A stretch of 40,395 nucleotides of DNA from DATJPR01 sp035506295 (GCA_035506295.1 DATJPR010000283.1:1-40395); one strand, 5' to 3'. Counted from the first letter of the stretch, positions 6,940-15,290 are shown. A program made the numbers and translations. The notes: a model not told the origin generated them from the letters alone.

Positions 6940-8667
6940 GTGAATCCAGGATACCGTCACTTTCGTTGGACGATCTCCGTATCTCCTTCCTCCGAACGCA
7001 TCAGCCGCCTCGCAGAGGAGATACGGGTCCCCGAGGCTATTGCGCGAATTCTCGTCGACCGGGGGATAGACACCATGGAGGCGGCGACGAAGTACTTCCA
7101 ACCCGATCTCTCCCAGTTGCACGACCCGTTTCTGATGGACGGGATGGAGCTCGCCGTTCAGCGAATTCTCCTTGCCCTCGAGCGCCGGGAAAAGTTCATC
7201 GTATTCGGCGACTATGACGTCGACGGGACGAATGGCGCGTCAATGCTCTATCTCTTCCTGACGCGGCTGGGGGGCGACGTGGAGTACTACACACCCGATA
7301 GGATCAAGGAGGGTTACGGCGTCTCTCACCGCGGGATCGACTACGCCCGCGACAAAGGGGTCTCGCTGTTCATCGCCATCGATTGCGGGATCACTGCGGT
7401 GGAGCAGGTCCGCTACGCGCGAGAGATGGGCCTGGACGTGATCATCTGCGACCATCACGAGCCCGGCGAGACCATTCCCGACGCCGTCGCCGTGCTCGAT
7501 CCGATCAAGCCGGGGTGCGCCTATCCTTTCAAGAACCTCTGCGGGTGCGGGGTCGGCTTCAAGCTGATTCAGGCCGTGGCCAGGAGAATCGGCCGGGAGG
7601 AATTTGTCGAGGATTATCTGGACTTTGTCACCCTCGCGAGCACAGCCGACATCGTTCCGTTGATCGGCGAGAACAGGATCCTGGTCCGCTTCGGCCTCGA
7701 GGCGATCAACCAGCACCCGCGGCCGGGGATCAAGGCGCTCATGGATGTCGCCGGCAACAAACCCGGCAAGATCCATACGGGACAGATCGTGTTCAACCTT
7801 GCCCCGCGCATCAACGCCGTCGGCCGCCTGGGCGACGCCATGCGCGCGATCCGCCTCCTGACATCGACGGATCCGGCAGAGGCGCAGGAACTCGCCGCCG
7901 TGATGGAAGAAGAGAATCGGAACAGACGAAAGATCGATGAGGACACGTTCCTCGAAGCGCAGCACCTGGCCGAGCAGTATTACAATGGCGACGATGATGC
8001 GGCGCTCGTGCTGCACGACGAGCGGTGGCATTCCGGTGTCGTCGGCATCGTGGCATCACGCATGGTGGAAAAATACTACAAACCATCCGTCATGATGGCG
8101 ACCGTGGACGGCGTGGCGAAGGGATCCGCCAGGAGCATCCCGGGATTCGACGTGTACAAGGCATTGAAGCGGTGCGAAGAAACGATCATCCAGTTCGGCG
8201 GCCACAAATATGCGGCGGGACTCACGGTCGAGCTGGACAAGCTCGGGGACTTCCGGCGCGCCTTCAACGCCGCCGTGCGTGAGCTGATGACAGATGACCT
8301 GAAGACTCCGGAGATTCGCGTGGATGTGGAACTGGGGCTGAACGAGATCACCCCCCGGTTCCGCAGTATTCTCGGCGAGTTTGCGCCCTTCGGACCCGGG
8401 AACATGCGCCCCGTGTTCCTTTCACGAAATCTTGAGGTGGTCGGAACACCCCGCGTCGTCGGGAAGAACCACCTGCGCTTCAAGGTGCGGCAGAACGGCA
8501 ACGTGTTCGACGCAATCGCGTTCGGGATGGGAGACCGTCTGAACGAGGTGCATGGCCGGCGCGATCTGGAACTGATCTATACGGTTGAAGAGAATGATTG
8601 GGCGCCGAACGGGGAGGCGCGCTCCGGAGAAACGACCCCGCAGCTCAAGATTAGAGACCTTCGATAA
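6940..8667 (+). CDS. recJ: Single-stranded-DNA-specific exonuclease RecJ
   Basis: 575 residues from the chosen GTG. RecJ degrades single-stranded DNA 5' to 3' in recombination and mismatch/base-excision repair. DHH-family motifs are visible: DYDVDG at 91-96 (motif I), a D-C-G-I segment following FIAIDCGI, and CDHHEPG (motif III). These are followed by the DHHA1 domain (HSGVVGIVASRM...) with GGHKYAAG, then the C-terminal OB-like domain. The frame is open further upstream into rnpB. I chose GTG at 6940 because GGGGAG lies five bases before it and the protein then begins at the usual distance from the RecJ core (WTI...SERISRLAEEI). It is co-directional with rnpB and may share readthrough transcription. 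Confidence 0.93.
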   Translation: MNPGYRHFRWTISVSPSSERISRLAEEIRVPEAIARILVDRGIDTMEAATKYFQPDLSQLHDPFLMDGMELAVQRILLALERREKFIVFGDYDVDGTNGASMLYLFLTRLGGDVEYYTPDRIKEGYGVSHRGIDYARDKGVSLFIAIDCGITAVEQVRYAREMGLDVIICDHHEPGETIPDAVAVLDPIKPGCAYPFKNLCGCGVGFKLIQAVARRIGREEFVEDYLDFVTLASTADIVPLIGENRILVRFGLEAINQHPRPGIKALMDVAGNKPGKIHTGQIVFNLAPRINAVGRLGDAMRAIRLLTSTDPAEAQELAAVMEEENRNRRKIDEDTFLEAQHLAEQYYNGDDDAALVLHDERWHSGVVGIVASRMVEKYYKPSVMMATVDGVAKGSARSIPGFDVYKALKRCEETIIQFGGHKYAAGLTVELDKLGDFRRAFNAAVRELMTDDLKTPEIRVDVELGLNEITPRFRSILGEFAPFGPGNMRPVFLSRNLEVVGTPRVVGKNHLRFKVRQNGNVFDAIAFGMGDRLNEVHGRRDLELIYTVEENDWAPNGEARSGETTPQLKIRDLR

Positions 8668-8701
8668 CTTGCGTACGAATTAAGCTAAGGAGAACGCCAC
8701 C

Positions 8702-9457
8702 ATGTCCGGCCACTCGAAATGGGCGACGATTAAAAGGAAGAAGGGGGCGACGGATGCAGCCCGCGGGCGCTTGTTTACCCGCCTCATCAAGGAAATCACC
8801 ATCGCCGTCCGCCAGGGCGGCGGAAGCCCCGACGGCAATCCCCGGCTCCGCCTGGCAATTCAGACCGCCAAAGCGAACAATATGCCCGCGGACAACATCA
8901 AGCGGGCGATCCAGAAAGGGACCGGGGAGCTTCCCGGGACAACGTACGAAGAAATCACCTACGAGGGCTTTGCGCCCGGCGGTGTCGGCGTCCTCGTCGA
9001 AGTGGTGACCGATAACGCCAACCGGACCGTGTCCGAAATCCGTCACATCTTTTCTCGGAACAACGGCAACCTGGGGCAGAAAGGAAGCGTGGCCCGGATC
9101 TTCCAGAAGATGGGGACGATCACGCTGCTGAAGTCGAAGAACAAGGCGACGGAAGACGATATCATGGCCGTCATTCTCGATGCCGGCGCGGAGGACATGC
9201 ACACCGACGGGGACGATCTGACGATCATGACGACCCCGCCGGAATTTGAAGCCGTGAAAAAGGCGGTCGAGGATCACGGCATCACCATCGAAAGCGCTAC
9301 ACTCGGCATGGTGCCGATGAACACCGTAAAGGTCACCGGCAGGGACGCTGAGAACGTGATGAAGTTGATGGAGGCCCTCGAGGAGCACGACGACGTCCAA
9401 AACGTCTACGCCAATTTCGATATCGATGAGAAGGAACTTGCCACGCTCAACGGCTAG
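8702..9457 (+). CDS. YebC/PmpR family regulatory protein
   Basis: A 251-residue YebC-family protein with the diagnostic N-terminus MSGHSKWATIKRKK, then RLFTRLIKEI and NMPADNIKRAIQKGTG. The length is standard and a good AAGGAG precedes the ATG. Members are described as DNA-binding regulators, and more recently related proteins have been linked to relief of ribosome stalling. The sequence alone does not separate these roles. It overlaps the start of ruvC by 32 bases. The yebC-ruvC-ruvA-ruvB order is a widespread arrangement, consistent with one operon. Confidence 0.95.
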   Translation: MSGHSKWATIKRKKGATDAARGRLFTRLIKEITIAVRQGGGSPDGNPRLRLAIQTAKANNMPADNIKRAIQKGTGELPGTTYEEITYEGFAPGGVGVLVEVVTDNANRTVSEIRHIFSRNNGNLGQKGSVARIFQKMGTITLLKSKNKATEDDIMAVILDAGAEDMHTDGDDLTIMTTPPEFEAVKKAVEDHGITIESATLGMVPMNTVKVTGRDAENVMKLMEALEEHDDVQNVYANFDIDEKELATLNG

Positions 9458-10034
9458 CCGCCGCCGGGTCTCAAGTGCGGCGCCTCCGGCAAGGATTATC
9501 CTCGGTGTCGATCCCGGCACGTTGATCACCGGGTACGGGGTCGTCGCAAAAGACGCCGGCGGGCATCTGTCCCTGTTGGCGGCCGGGGCCATCAAGAATT
9601 CCTCCCGACTCCCGATCCCGGATCGATTGCTGAGTATTCACGATGGGCTTCTTGCAATCATCCGGGAGTTCACTCCATCCGAATTTGCGATCGAGTCGTC
9701 GTTTTACGGAAAGAATGCGCAGTCCGCTCTGAAACTGGGGCAGGCACGGGGCGTCGCCCTTCTTGCAGGCATGAGGTGCGGACTTCCCTGCCACGAGTAT
9801 ACGCCCCGGGAAGTGAAGCAAGCGGTGGTCGGCAACGGGGGCGCGGGAAAACATCAGGTCCAGTATATGGTGCGTTCTCTCCTCCGGGTATACGACCGGC
9901 CCCTCGTGCTTGACACCTCCGACGCGATCGCCGTCGCGCTTTGCCATCTTCACCGAAGAATCGTCACAACGTCCGGCTCTTCCCGGACGTGGAAAGCCTA
10001 CGTGACCACACACCCGGAGAGGGTTGTGCGATGA
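9426..10034 (+). CDS. ruvC: Holliday junction resolvase RuvC
   Basis: Endonuclease that cleaves Holliday junctions with RuvAB. Counting from this ATG (202 residues), the catalytic acidic residues are D29 (GVDPGT), E90 (AIESSFYGKNAQSA) and the C-terminal cluster D163/D166 (DTSDAIAVALCH). There are about 20 residues before the fold begins, more than usual. TTG at 9438, two bases after AAGGA, is an alternative start, but every start lies inside yebC. It overlaps ruvA by four bases (ATGA). Confidence 0.94.
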   Translation: MRRNLPRSTASRRRVSSAAPPARIILGVDPGTLITGYGVVAKDAGGHLSLLAAGAIKNSSRLPIPDRLLSIHDGLLAIIREFTPSEFAIESSFYGKNAQSALKLGQARGVALLAGMRCGLPCHEYTPREVKQAVVGNGGAGKHQVQYMVRSLLRVYDRPLVLDTSDAIAVALCHLHRRIVTTSGSSRTWKAYVTTHPERVVR

Positions 10035-10633
10035 TCGCCTCGCTCCAGGGAGTCCTCCGCGAGAAGAAGCCCACAGAAGTCCTTCTTGAAGTGGGAGGAA
10101 TCGGCTATCTCGTGAACATCCCACTTTCAACGTTCGAGAAACTCGGCGAACCGGGGACATCCGCGCATCTGCTGACGCATATGATCGTAAGGGAGGATGC
10201 ACTCCAATTGTACGGCTTTGCCTCCGGGGAGGAACGCGAGACATTCCGCCTCCTTATGTCGGTAACGGGGATTGGTCCAAAGATGGCCCAGGGAATTCTC
10301 TCCGGGATCGGTGTCACCGACCTGCATGACGCGATCGCTCGGGGCGATCTCTCTGCGCTGACAGCAATCCCCGGCGTCGGCAAGAAACTCGCGGAACGCC
10401 TCGTCGTGGAACTCCGGGACAAACTCGGGAAGGTCGCGGCGGCCGCGAGTCTCTCCGATGCTCACACACCGGCGACCTCTGGTAACCGCGAGGAGGCAGT
10501 CCTTGCCCTCGTGTCTCTGGGATACAACCGCCCGGCTGCGGAGCGCGCGGTCGCTCTGGCAATCAAGACAGATCCACAGTGCGCAAACACCCTGCAATCG
10601 CTCATCAAGGCAGCCATCCACCCGTCCCGCTGA
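10031..10633 (+). CDS. ruvA: Holliday junction branch migration protein RuvA
   Basis: This 200-residue protein binds four-way junctions as a tetramer and positions RuvB rings. An N-terminal OB domain begins MIASLQGVL. Two helix-hairpin-helix motifs follow (VTGIGPKMAQGIL and IPGVGKKLAERL), and a C-terminal RuvB-binding domain begins EEAVLALVSLGY. The frame is open upstream, but the ATG at 10031 gives the canonical family N-terminus and overlaps the ruvC stop as ATGA. Confidence 0.95.
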   Translation: MIASLQGVLREKKPTEVLLEVGGIGYLVNIPLSTFEKLGEPGTSAHLLTHMIVREDALQLYGFASGEERETFRLLMSVTGIGPKMAQGILSGIGVTDLHDAIARGDLSALTAIPGVGKKLAERLVVELRDKLGKVAAAASLSDAHTPATSGNREEAVLALVSLGYNRPAAERAVALAIKTDPQCANTLQSLIKAAIHPSR

Positions 10634-10712
10634 TCTTCGCATCGCTTGATTGGTAACGCGATCATGCGTACCATGAGGGCGTTCCTTCACTCCAGCTCCG
10701 AGAGCAAGTATT

Positions 10713-11786
10713 GTGTCATCCCGACTCCGGAAATCCGAATCGACAAAACCAGAATTGACGGACGAAGACGGCGACGTCGAACAGTCTCTTCGCCCCCCCT
10801 ATCTTAGCGAGTTTGCCGGTCAGGAGAAGATCGTCAGCAACCTCCGCGTCTTCATCCAGGCTGCCAAGGGCAGAGAAGAGCCGCTCGAACATGTGCTCTT
10901 CACCGGTCCGCCAGGCCTCGGGAAGACCACCCTCGCGTATATCATCGCCCACGAGATGGGAACTTCCATCAAGATGACCAGCGGGCCGGCGCTCGACAAG
11001 CCGGGCAATCTCGCGGGGATCCTCACAGGATTGCAGCCAGGCGAAGTGCTGTTCATCGACGAGATCCATCGGATGCCACCCGCTGTCGAGGAGTACTTGT
11101 ACTCTGCGATGGAGGACTTCCGACTGGACATTGTGATCGACCAGGGCCCGAATGCGCGAACGGTGCAGTTGAGTCTGAACAGGTTCACGATGGTCGGCGC
11201 GACGACCCGCGCGGGTTTGCTTTCCGCCCCCCTCCGCGCACGCTTTGGCGTTACTGACCGCCTCGACTACTATTCCCCCGAGACACTTACTTCGATTGTC
11301 CGGCGGTCGGCCGCCATCCTTGACGTCAAAATCGATGAAGGAGGAACACAGGAGATTGCGCGACGATCGCGAGGCACCCCGCGCATTGCCAACAGGTTGC
11401 TCCGCCGCTGTCGCGATTTCGCTCAGGCGGACCCTGCACTGGCAAAACATAAGGGGCGCATCACCCGCGAAGTTGCGGAGTACTCGCTTCATGCCCTGGA
11501 GGTGGACTCGGCCGGGCTCGACGACATGGACAAACGCATCCTCCTCTATTTGATCGAAGCCCATCGCGGAGGCCCTGCCGGTCTCAATACGATTGCGGCA
11601 GCCGTCGGCGAAGATCCGGGGACGATCGAGGAAGTGTACGAACCGTATCTGATCCAACAGGGCTTTCTTTCCCGCAACGCGCGTGGACGGGAAGTGACAC
11701 CGAAAGCCTATCAGCACTTCGGTCAGCCTTTCAAGCCTCGCACACGAGCGGGGGAACCCGACAGTCAGATCGATCTGCAGATCTAA
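10713..11786 (+). CDS. ruvB: Holliday junction branch migration ATPase RuvB
   Basis: A 357-residue AAA+ motor. Walker A is GPPGLGKT (65-72) and Walker B LFIDEIH (113-119). The sensor region VGATTRAGLLSAPLRARFG and a C-terminal winged helix (GPAGLNTIAAAVGEDPGTIEEVYEPYL) are intact. The start is a GTG, placing LRPPYLSEFAGQEK at the usual distance; its ribosome-binding site is weak. It lies 79 bases after ruvA, in the same direction. Confidence 0.95.
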   Translation: MSSRLRKSESTKPELTDEDGDVEQSLRPPYLSEFAGQEKIVSNLRVFIQAAKGREEPLEHVLFTGPPGLGKTTLAYIIAHEMGTSIKMTSGPALDKPGNLAGILTGLQPGEVLFIDEIHRMPPAVEEYLYSAMEDFRLDIVIDQGPNARTVQLSLNRFTMVGATTRAGLLSAPLRARFGVTDRLDYYSPETLTSIVRRSAAILDVKIDEGGTQEIARRSRGTPRIANRLLRRCRDFAQADPALAKHKGRITREVAEYSLHALEVDSAGLDDMDKRILLYLIEAHRGGPAGLNTIAAAVGEDPGTIEEVYEPYLIQQGFLSRNARGREVTPKAYQHFGQPFKPRTRAGEPDSQIDLQI

Positions 11787-11809
11787 GCAACGTCCTATGT
11801 AAAGGCAAG

Positions 11810-12529
11810 ATGAGCAAGCAGTACGCAGCAGGCAGCAAGCAGAAAACTCCGGGATCGCACAGAGTCCCGAAGTCCTCCTTCTTCCGGTTTCCCCCATCTT
11901 CCCCTCTCCCCCTCACTCCCCTTGCCCGCTCCTTCTACCTACGCCCCACGCTGCTCGTTGCTCGCGAACTCCTGGGAAAGCTCCTCGTACGACGAATCAA
12001 CAAGAGGACGCTTATCGGCCGGATTGTCGAGGTCGAGGCCTATCTCGGAGAGCGCGACCCGGCGAGTCATGCCTACCGTGGTGAGACGCAGCGAAACAGC
12101 GTGATGTTTCGTGAAGGAGGATATCTCTATGTCTACTTCACCTACGGGATGCACTTCTGCTGTAATGTCGTGACGGAATCCGCCGGAATCGGCCGGGCCG
12201 TTCTCCTACGAGCTCTTGAGCCAATCTCCGGCATCGAGACAATGGCGGCAAACCGATCGATCGACGTCGAAGCAAGACGCGACCATGACGCCGCCATCTC
12301 ACATCGGAACATAGAGCTTACGAACGGCCCTGCGAAACTGTGTCAGGCGTTGGCAATCGCGCGGAAAGAAAATGGGACAGACCTTTGTGGGGATTGCATC
12401 TGGATCAGCGATGACCCGAATTTCCGGGGACACGGGATCGTACGATCAAGAAGAATCGGTATCCGCGTCGGCACCGAACGCCTGTGGCGGTTCTATGCCA
12501 ACGGGAACCCGTTTGTATCCCGAGGGTGA
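11810..12529 (+). CDS. 3-methyladenine DNA glycosylase (AAG/MPG family) with repeat-derived N-terminus
   Basis: Base-excision enzyme that removes alkylated purines. The family core starts around residue 38 (LARSFYLRPTLLVARELLGK). It carries the active-site E76 and Y78 in IVEVEAYLGERDPASH with H87, matching E125, Y127 and H136 of human AAG, plus YFTYGMHFCCNVV and NGPAKLCQAL. The first ~37 residues are unlike the family. They are encoded by a 7-bp tandem repeat and a C-rich 8-bp-period tract. I see no in-frame ATG, GTG or TTG between this ATG and the core, so the repeat appears truly translated unless an unusual start is used. The ATG is 23 bases after ruvB. Confidence 0.9.
   Translation: MSKQYAAGSKQKTPGSHRVPKSSFFRFPPSSPLPLTPLARSFYLRPTLLVARELLGKLLVRRINKRTLIGRIVEVEAYLGERDPASHAYRGETQRNSVMFREGGYLYVYFTYGMHFCCNVVTESAGIGRAVLLRALEPISGIETMAANRSIDVEARRDHDAAISHRNIELTNGPAKLCQALAIARKENGTDLCGDCIWISDDPNFRGHGIVRSRRIGIRVGTERLWRFYANGNPFVSRG
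11813..11847. repeat. Heptameric tandem repeat in 5' end of glycosylase gene
   Basis: Five consecutive 7-bp units: AGCAAGC, AGTACGC, AGCAGGC, AGCAAGC, AGAAAAC. It begins immediately after the ATG. The sequence is unrelated to the rnpB and T9SS heptamers, but the period is the same. Confidence 0.85.
11891..11922. repeat. C/T-rich tract with 8-bp period in glycosylase gene
   Basis: Units CCCCCATC, TTCCCCTC, TCCCCCTC, ACTCCCCT run in tandem just before the conserved glycosylase core and encode a proline/serine-rich segment. All pyrimidine except two A residues. Confidence 0.65.
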
Positions 12530-12570
12530 GAAAACGCGAGGAGGAAGATGCGGCAGGCGGCAATTCACTG

Positions 12571-13530
12571 TTATTTCAGCAAAGTCATCGTTCGTACGTC
12601 CGTACAACTCCCTGCTGTCAGTCGATAGATATACACCCCGCTCGAATATCTGCTTCCATCGAACCTGAACGAATACTTGCCTGCCGGATATCTGCCATCA
12701 GCTAGTACTGCCACTTCCCGACCAAGCAAGTCGTACACTGCAAGCCGTACGTCACTGGCCACTGGCCACTGGCCACTGACGACTGTTTCTGGATTAAATG
12801 GATTCGGGTAATTTTGTTCGAGTCCAAATTGTGCCGGCGATGCGACAAGGTGAATCGGATCGGCTGAAGTCGGCGTGGCGACGTACGCGCGCACGAGATA
12901 TGCATACGTGGTATCTGGTGAAGTGGACACCGGCAGGACGTACCAACCGTTGGCAGTCACGCTGTCAGACTTCTGCAAATACGTGTAGCTGTGAACGGGC
13001 GAGCCGGTGACGATAGTGACCATCACTCTCTGAGCCAGCTGTGGATCACCACTATTGACGATCGAGACGGAAAATGCGGTATCCGTGGAGATGGAAGATC
13101 CCCTGAGGTCGACGACGGCCCAGTTTGTCCACGGCACAGGATACGGCAGCGGAGGATTATTGCTGCTTGATGCGAGGAATTGGGCAAGCACTGGAGGGCG
13201 GAGCGGCGATCCGGATGACCCATGTCGCCAAACAATTCCGCTTATGGACCCGGCCCGGCGAAGACCGATACGGAGAGAGTCGAGTCTCCCCCCGGGGACC
13301 GCGGGGAACGTGACACACGCGCTGTCTCCATCATGCAGCGCCATGAAGCCCACCGGCTCATTAAAATCCCATCGAAGCTCGATATCGTCAGCGACAGAGA
13401 GAACGATGGAAGGGCGTAAGGGCGACTCGACCACGACAGGCGCGGGCGACTGGCTGTTCGCCAGACGTATGCACAGGACGATTGAGAGCACGGCCCCGAA
13501 GAGGGCGTGGGGAAGCCGCTGGCGTGTCAT
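12571..13530 (-). CDS. Secreted protein with T9SS C-terminal sorting domain; split-off paralogue of the dockerin peptidase's beta domain
   Basis: 319 residues. A signal peptide (about 1-26, ending IRLANSQS) is followed by a beta-rich domain (about 50-220) and an 80-residue T9SS C-terminal domain (240-319) with NYPNPFNPET, VYDLLGREV and SGVYIYRLTAG. The beta domain matches residues ~490-655 of the 883-residue peptidase further upstream in the cluster: both contain an EPxGFxAL..GD start, an LRRA..I.G.VW block, PYPVPWTNW..VDLR, QRVMV and AYLxRAY. It has no catalytic motif of its own. It overlaps the preceding peptidase gene by four bases (ATGA), so the two are co-translated. Together the two proteins reproduce most of the larger peptidase. 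The first strand of its sorting domain is encoded by a heptamer repeat. Confidence 0.82.
   Translation of the reverse strand: MTRQRLPHALFGAVLSIVLCIRLANSQSPAPVVVESPLRPSIVLSVADDIELRWDFNEPVGFMALHDGDSACVTFPAVPGGRLDSLRIGLRRAGSISGIVWRHGSSGSPLRPPVLAQFLASSSNNPPLPYPVPWTNWAVVDLRGSSISTDTAFSVSIVNSGDPQLAQRVMVTIVTGSPVHSYTYLQKSDSVTANGWYVLPVSTSPDTTYAYLVRAYVATPTSADPIHLVASPAQFGLEQNYPNPFNPETVVSGQWPVASDVRLAVYDLLGREVAVLADGRYPAGKYSFRFDGSRYSSGVYIYRLTAGSCTDVRTMTLLK
12751..12785. repeat. Heptameric repeat inside T9SS domain (copy 1)
   Basis: On the plus strand: GTCACTG, GCCACTG, GCCACTG, GCCACTG, ACGACTG. On the coding (minus) strand it encodes VVSGQWPVASD between NPFNPET and VRLAVYD, in frame. Confidence 0.88.
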
Positions 13531-15290
13531 CTCAGCAACGTCATCATCCGTACGGCAGAGTAGGGACCGGCCGTCAGCCGATAGATATAGATCCCGCTTG
13601 CAACCCGGCTTCCATCAAACCTGAACGCATACTTGCCGGCCGCGTATCTCCCATCAGCAAGTACTGCCACTTCCCGTCCAAGCAAGTCGTATACTGCAAG
13701 CCGTACGTCACTTGCCACCGGCCACTGACCACTGACGACTGTTTGTGGATTAAATGGATTCGGGTAATTTTGTTGAAGGGAGAACGAAGCCGGTGTCCCG
13801 TTTTGCGTCTCCGCTATTGCAGCGATCGTGTTCCCCGCTGCCTGAAGTGTGACCTGTTCCGAATCCGTCGTGCTCGTGTCCACCAGCGCGACGGTGACTC
13901 TCGAGTACGTCGAGCCGAAACCCGGAAGCGCGAGAAGCACACCGGAACTCAGCTGGCTCACCGCGCTCGGCGACCCGATCTCCACCACTTTCGATACCAC
14001 CTTCGGCGAGCTCGTTGTCGCCGTCACCTGCAGGTTCGAGCCTGCGGTGAACGAGACGTACTTCACCCCCAACGGTTGGATCCATTCGACCGTGCTTGTC
14101 ATGTTGGGATTCGCGTGATTCTCGGCGACGGCTTTGGCCAGGCCGGGGTAGAGATAGCCGTAGTCCGTGTTCACGGTTCTGTCATCGAGCGTATTCGCGA
14201 CGGCCCAGTCGAGGAACACGTCGTCGAACTGCCGCGATGAGGAGACCTGCTGGAGGCCCCAATTGATGCTGGAGATCCCGATCAGGCCCGACTTTTGCAC
14301 GATGGGTGCAAAGATGGCCATGGTGTATTGATCGCGTAGATAGGTGAAATACCGCGCCGCCCTGGAATAGTCGTAGAGCACCTTGTTAATATTTGAGCTC
14401 CGCCAATCCAGGAGATAGTGGTTTGTCTCATTCACAAAAAGGGACTGGGAATAGATCGGGTAGCCACAATTAACTTCAGCAACCAGAGAACATCCCTCGT
14501 TCACGAACGAGATCTGCGACTTGTTGTAGTTCCAGTGAATCATGTGCTGAAACTCGTGGGCCGTTGTCGACATCCCGCTCTTGAGACCGCCGCTGCTCAG
14601 GAGATTCGTCGGGTTCGCATCAAGGAAATAGATCTCCGCCTTATTGCTTCCCGTGACATTGTACTCGTTCAAGCTGTAGAAATACCCCTCGATGTACCCG
14701 CCGCTGCCGCTCCAGCCATCCCGGATGTTCAGGATCAGGATGATGATCCGTGGATCACTGTCCACATCGGGTGGATTCCCGAACGCGTCCACGTCCATCT
14801 GATACACGCCCTTCGACGAGTTCGCCGGCACGGCATTGTCGAATGCATTCATCACACTATCGACAACGGTCTGATTCACTCTCCCCGTCGTCCACATCGA
14901 ATCTTCCACAAAAATGTAACAGTGCACGCCCACCCCGCGACAGGTGGAGTTGGTGAGGTATTGCGTCGATCCAACGTAGTCGTAGGCGTACCATGCGTGG
15001 GTTGCGCCCAGGGTGAACCCCCAGGCATCGGCTTTCTTGAGGCCCGGCAGGGACGCTTCGGGATGTTCGGCGAGGTACTGGAGCAGGCCCTGTTCCTTGT
15101 TGTGCAAGAGGATCGATCCGCAGAGCGGATAGGCACCGATCACGCCGGATACCGGATCAAGATTTGGTTTCTCGACCTGGGAGGCTGAGGATACCTGGCC
15201 GGGCTCGACGAGCACTTGTGCAGGAACGGTAACGGAGCACAAAGACAGAAGGAGAAGAAACATAATGCCGGCTTTCGCCGGCGGTTTCAA
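13527..15290 (-). CDS. T9SS-secreted M30-like zinc metallopeptidase
   Basis: About 587 residues with the start used here. A signal sequence (hydrophobic IMFLLLLSLCSVTVPAQ) leads into a peptidase domain with HEFQHMIHW (zinc ligands at residues 245 and 249) and the third ligand E265 in NEGCS, a gluzincin arrangement resembling hyicolysin (M30). An 80-residue T9SS sorting domain closes the protein. It is strongly similar over its whole peptidase part to the 883-residue protein of the cluster, but lacks that protein's beta domain and dockerin. The start is uncertain. ATG at 15263 gives a signal peptide without positive charge, so TTG at 15290 (adds two lysines) or another TTG just upstream may be used; no clear Shine-Dalgarno helps. 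The substrate is unknown, and export through the outer membrane is inferred from the sorting domain. Confidence 0.88.
   Translation of the reverse strand: MKPPAKAGIMFLLLLSLCSVTVPAQVLVEPGQVSSASQVEKPNLDPVSGVIGAYPLCGSILLHNKEQGLLQYLAEHPEASLPGLKKADAWGFTLGATHAWYAYDYVGSTQYLTNSTCRGVGVHCYIFVEDSMWTTGRVNQTVVDSVMNAFDNAVPANSSKGVYQMDVDAFGNPPDVDSDPRIIILILNIRDGWSGSGGYIEGYFYSLNEYNVTGSNKAEIYFLDANPTNLLSSGGLKSGMSTTAHEFQHMIHWNYNKSQISFVNEGCSLVAEVNCGYPIYSQSLFVNETNHYLLDWRSSNINKVLYDYSRAARYFTYLRDQYTMAIFAPIVQKSGLIGISSINWGLQQVSSSRQFDDVFLDWAVANTLDDRTVNTDYGYLYPGLAKAVAENHANPNMTSTVEWIQPLGVKYVSFTAGSNLQVTATTSSPKVVSKVVEIGSPSAVSQLSSGVLLALPGFGSTYSRVTVALVDTSTTDSEQVTLQAAGNTIAAIAETQNGTPASFSLQQNYPNPFNPQTVVSGQWPVASDVRLAVYDLLGREVAVLADGRYAAGKYAFRFDGSRVASGIYIYRLTAGPYSAVRMMTLLR
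13707..13741. repeat. Heptameric repeat inside T9SS domain (copy 2)
   Basis: On the plus strand: GTCACTT, GCCACCG, GCCACTG, ACCACTG, ACGACTG. The coding strand gives the same VVSGQWPVASD peptide as copy 1, at the same position of the sorting domain, but with several silent differences. Confidence 0.86.
15267..15282 (-). other. Perfect hairpin at the start of the peptidase gene
   Basis: GCCGGC-GAAA-GCCGGC: a 6-bp GC stem with a GNRA tetraloop, three bases upstream of the ATG at 15263. If the TTG upstream is the true start, the hairpin is inside the signal-peptide codons. Either way it would sit at the ribosome entry site and could limit initiation. Confidence 0.5.

Noticed and set aside
12751..13741. 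CRISPR-like array
   Set aside because: The units are contiguous heptamers without spacers, lie in frame inside a protein domain, and no cas gene is near.
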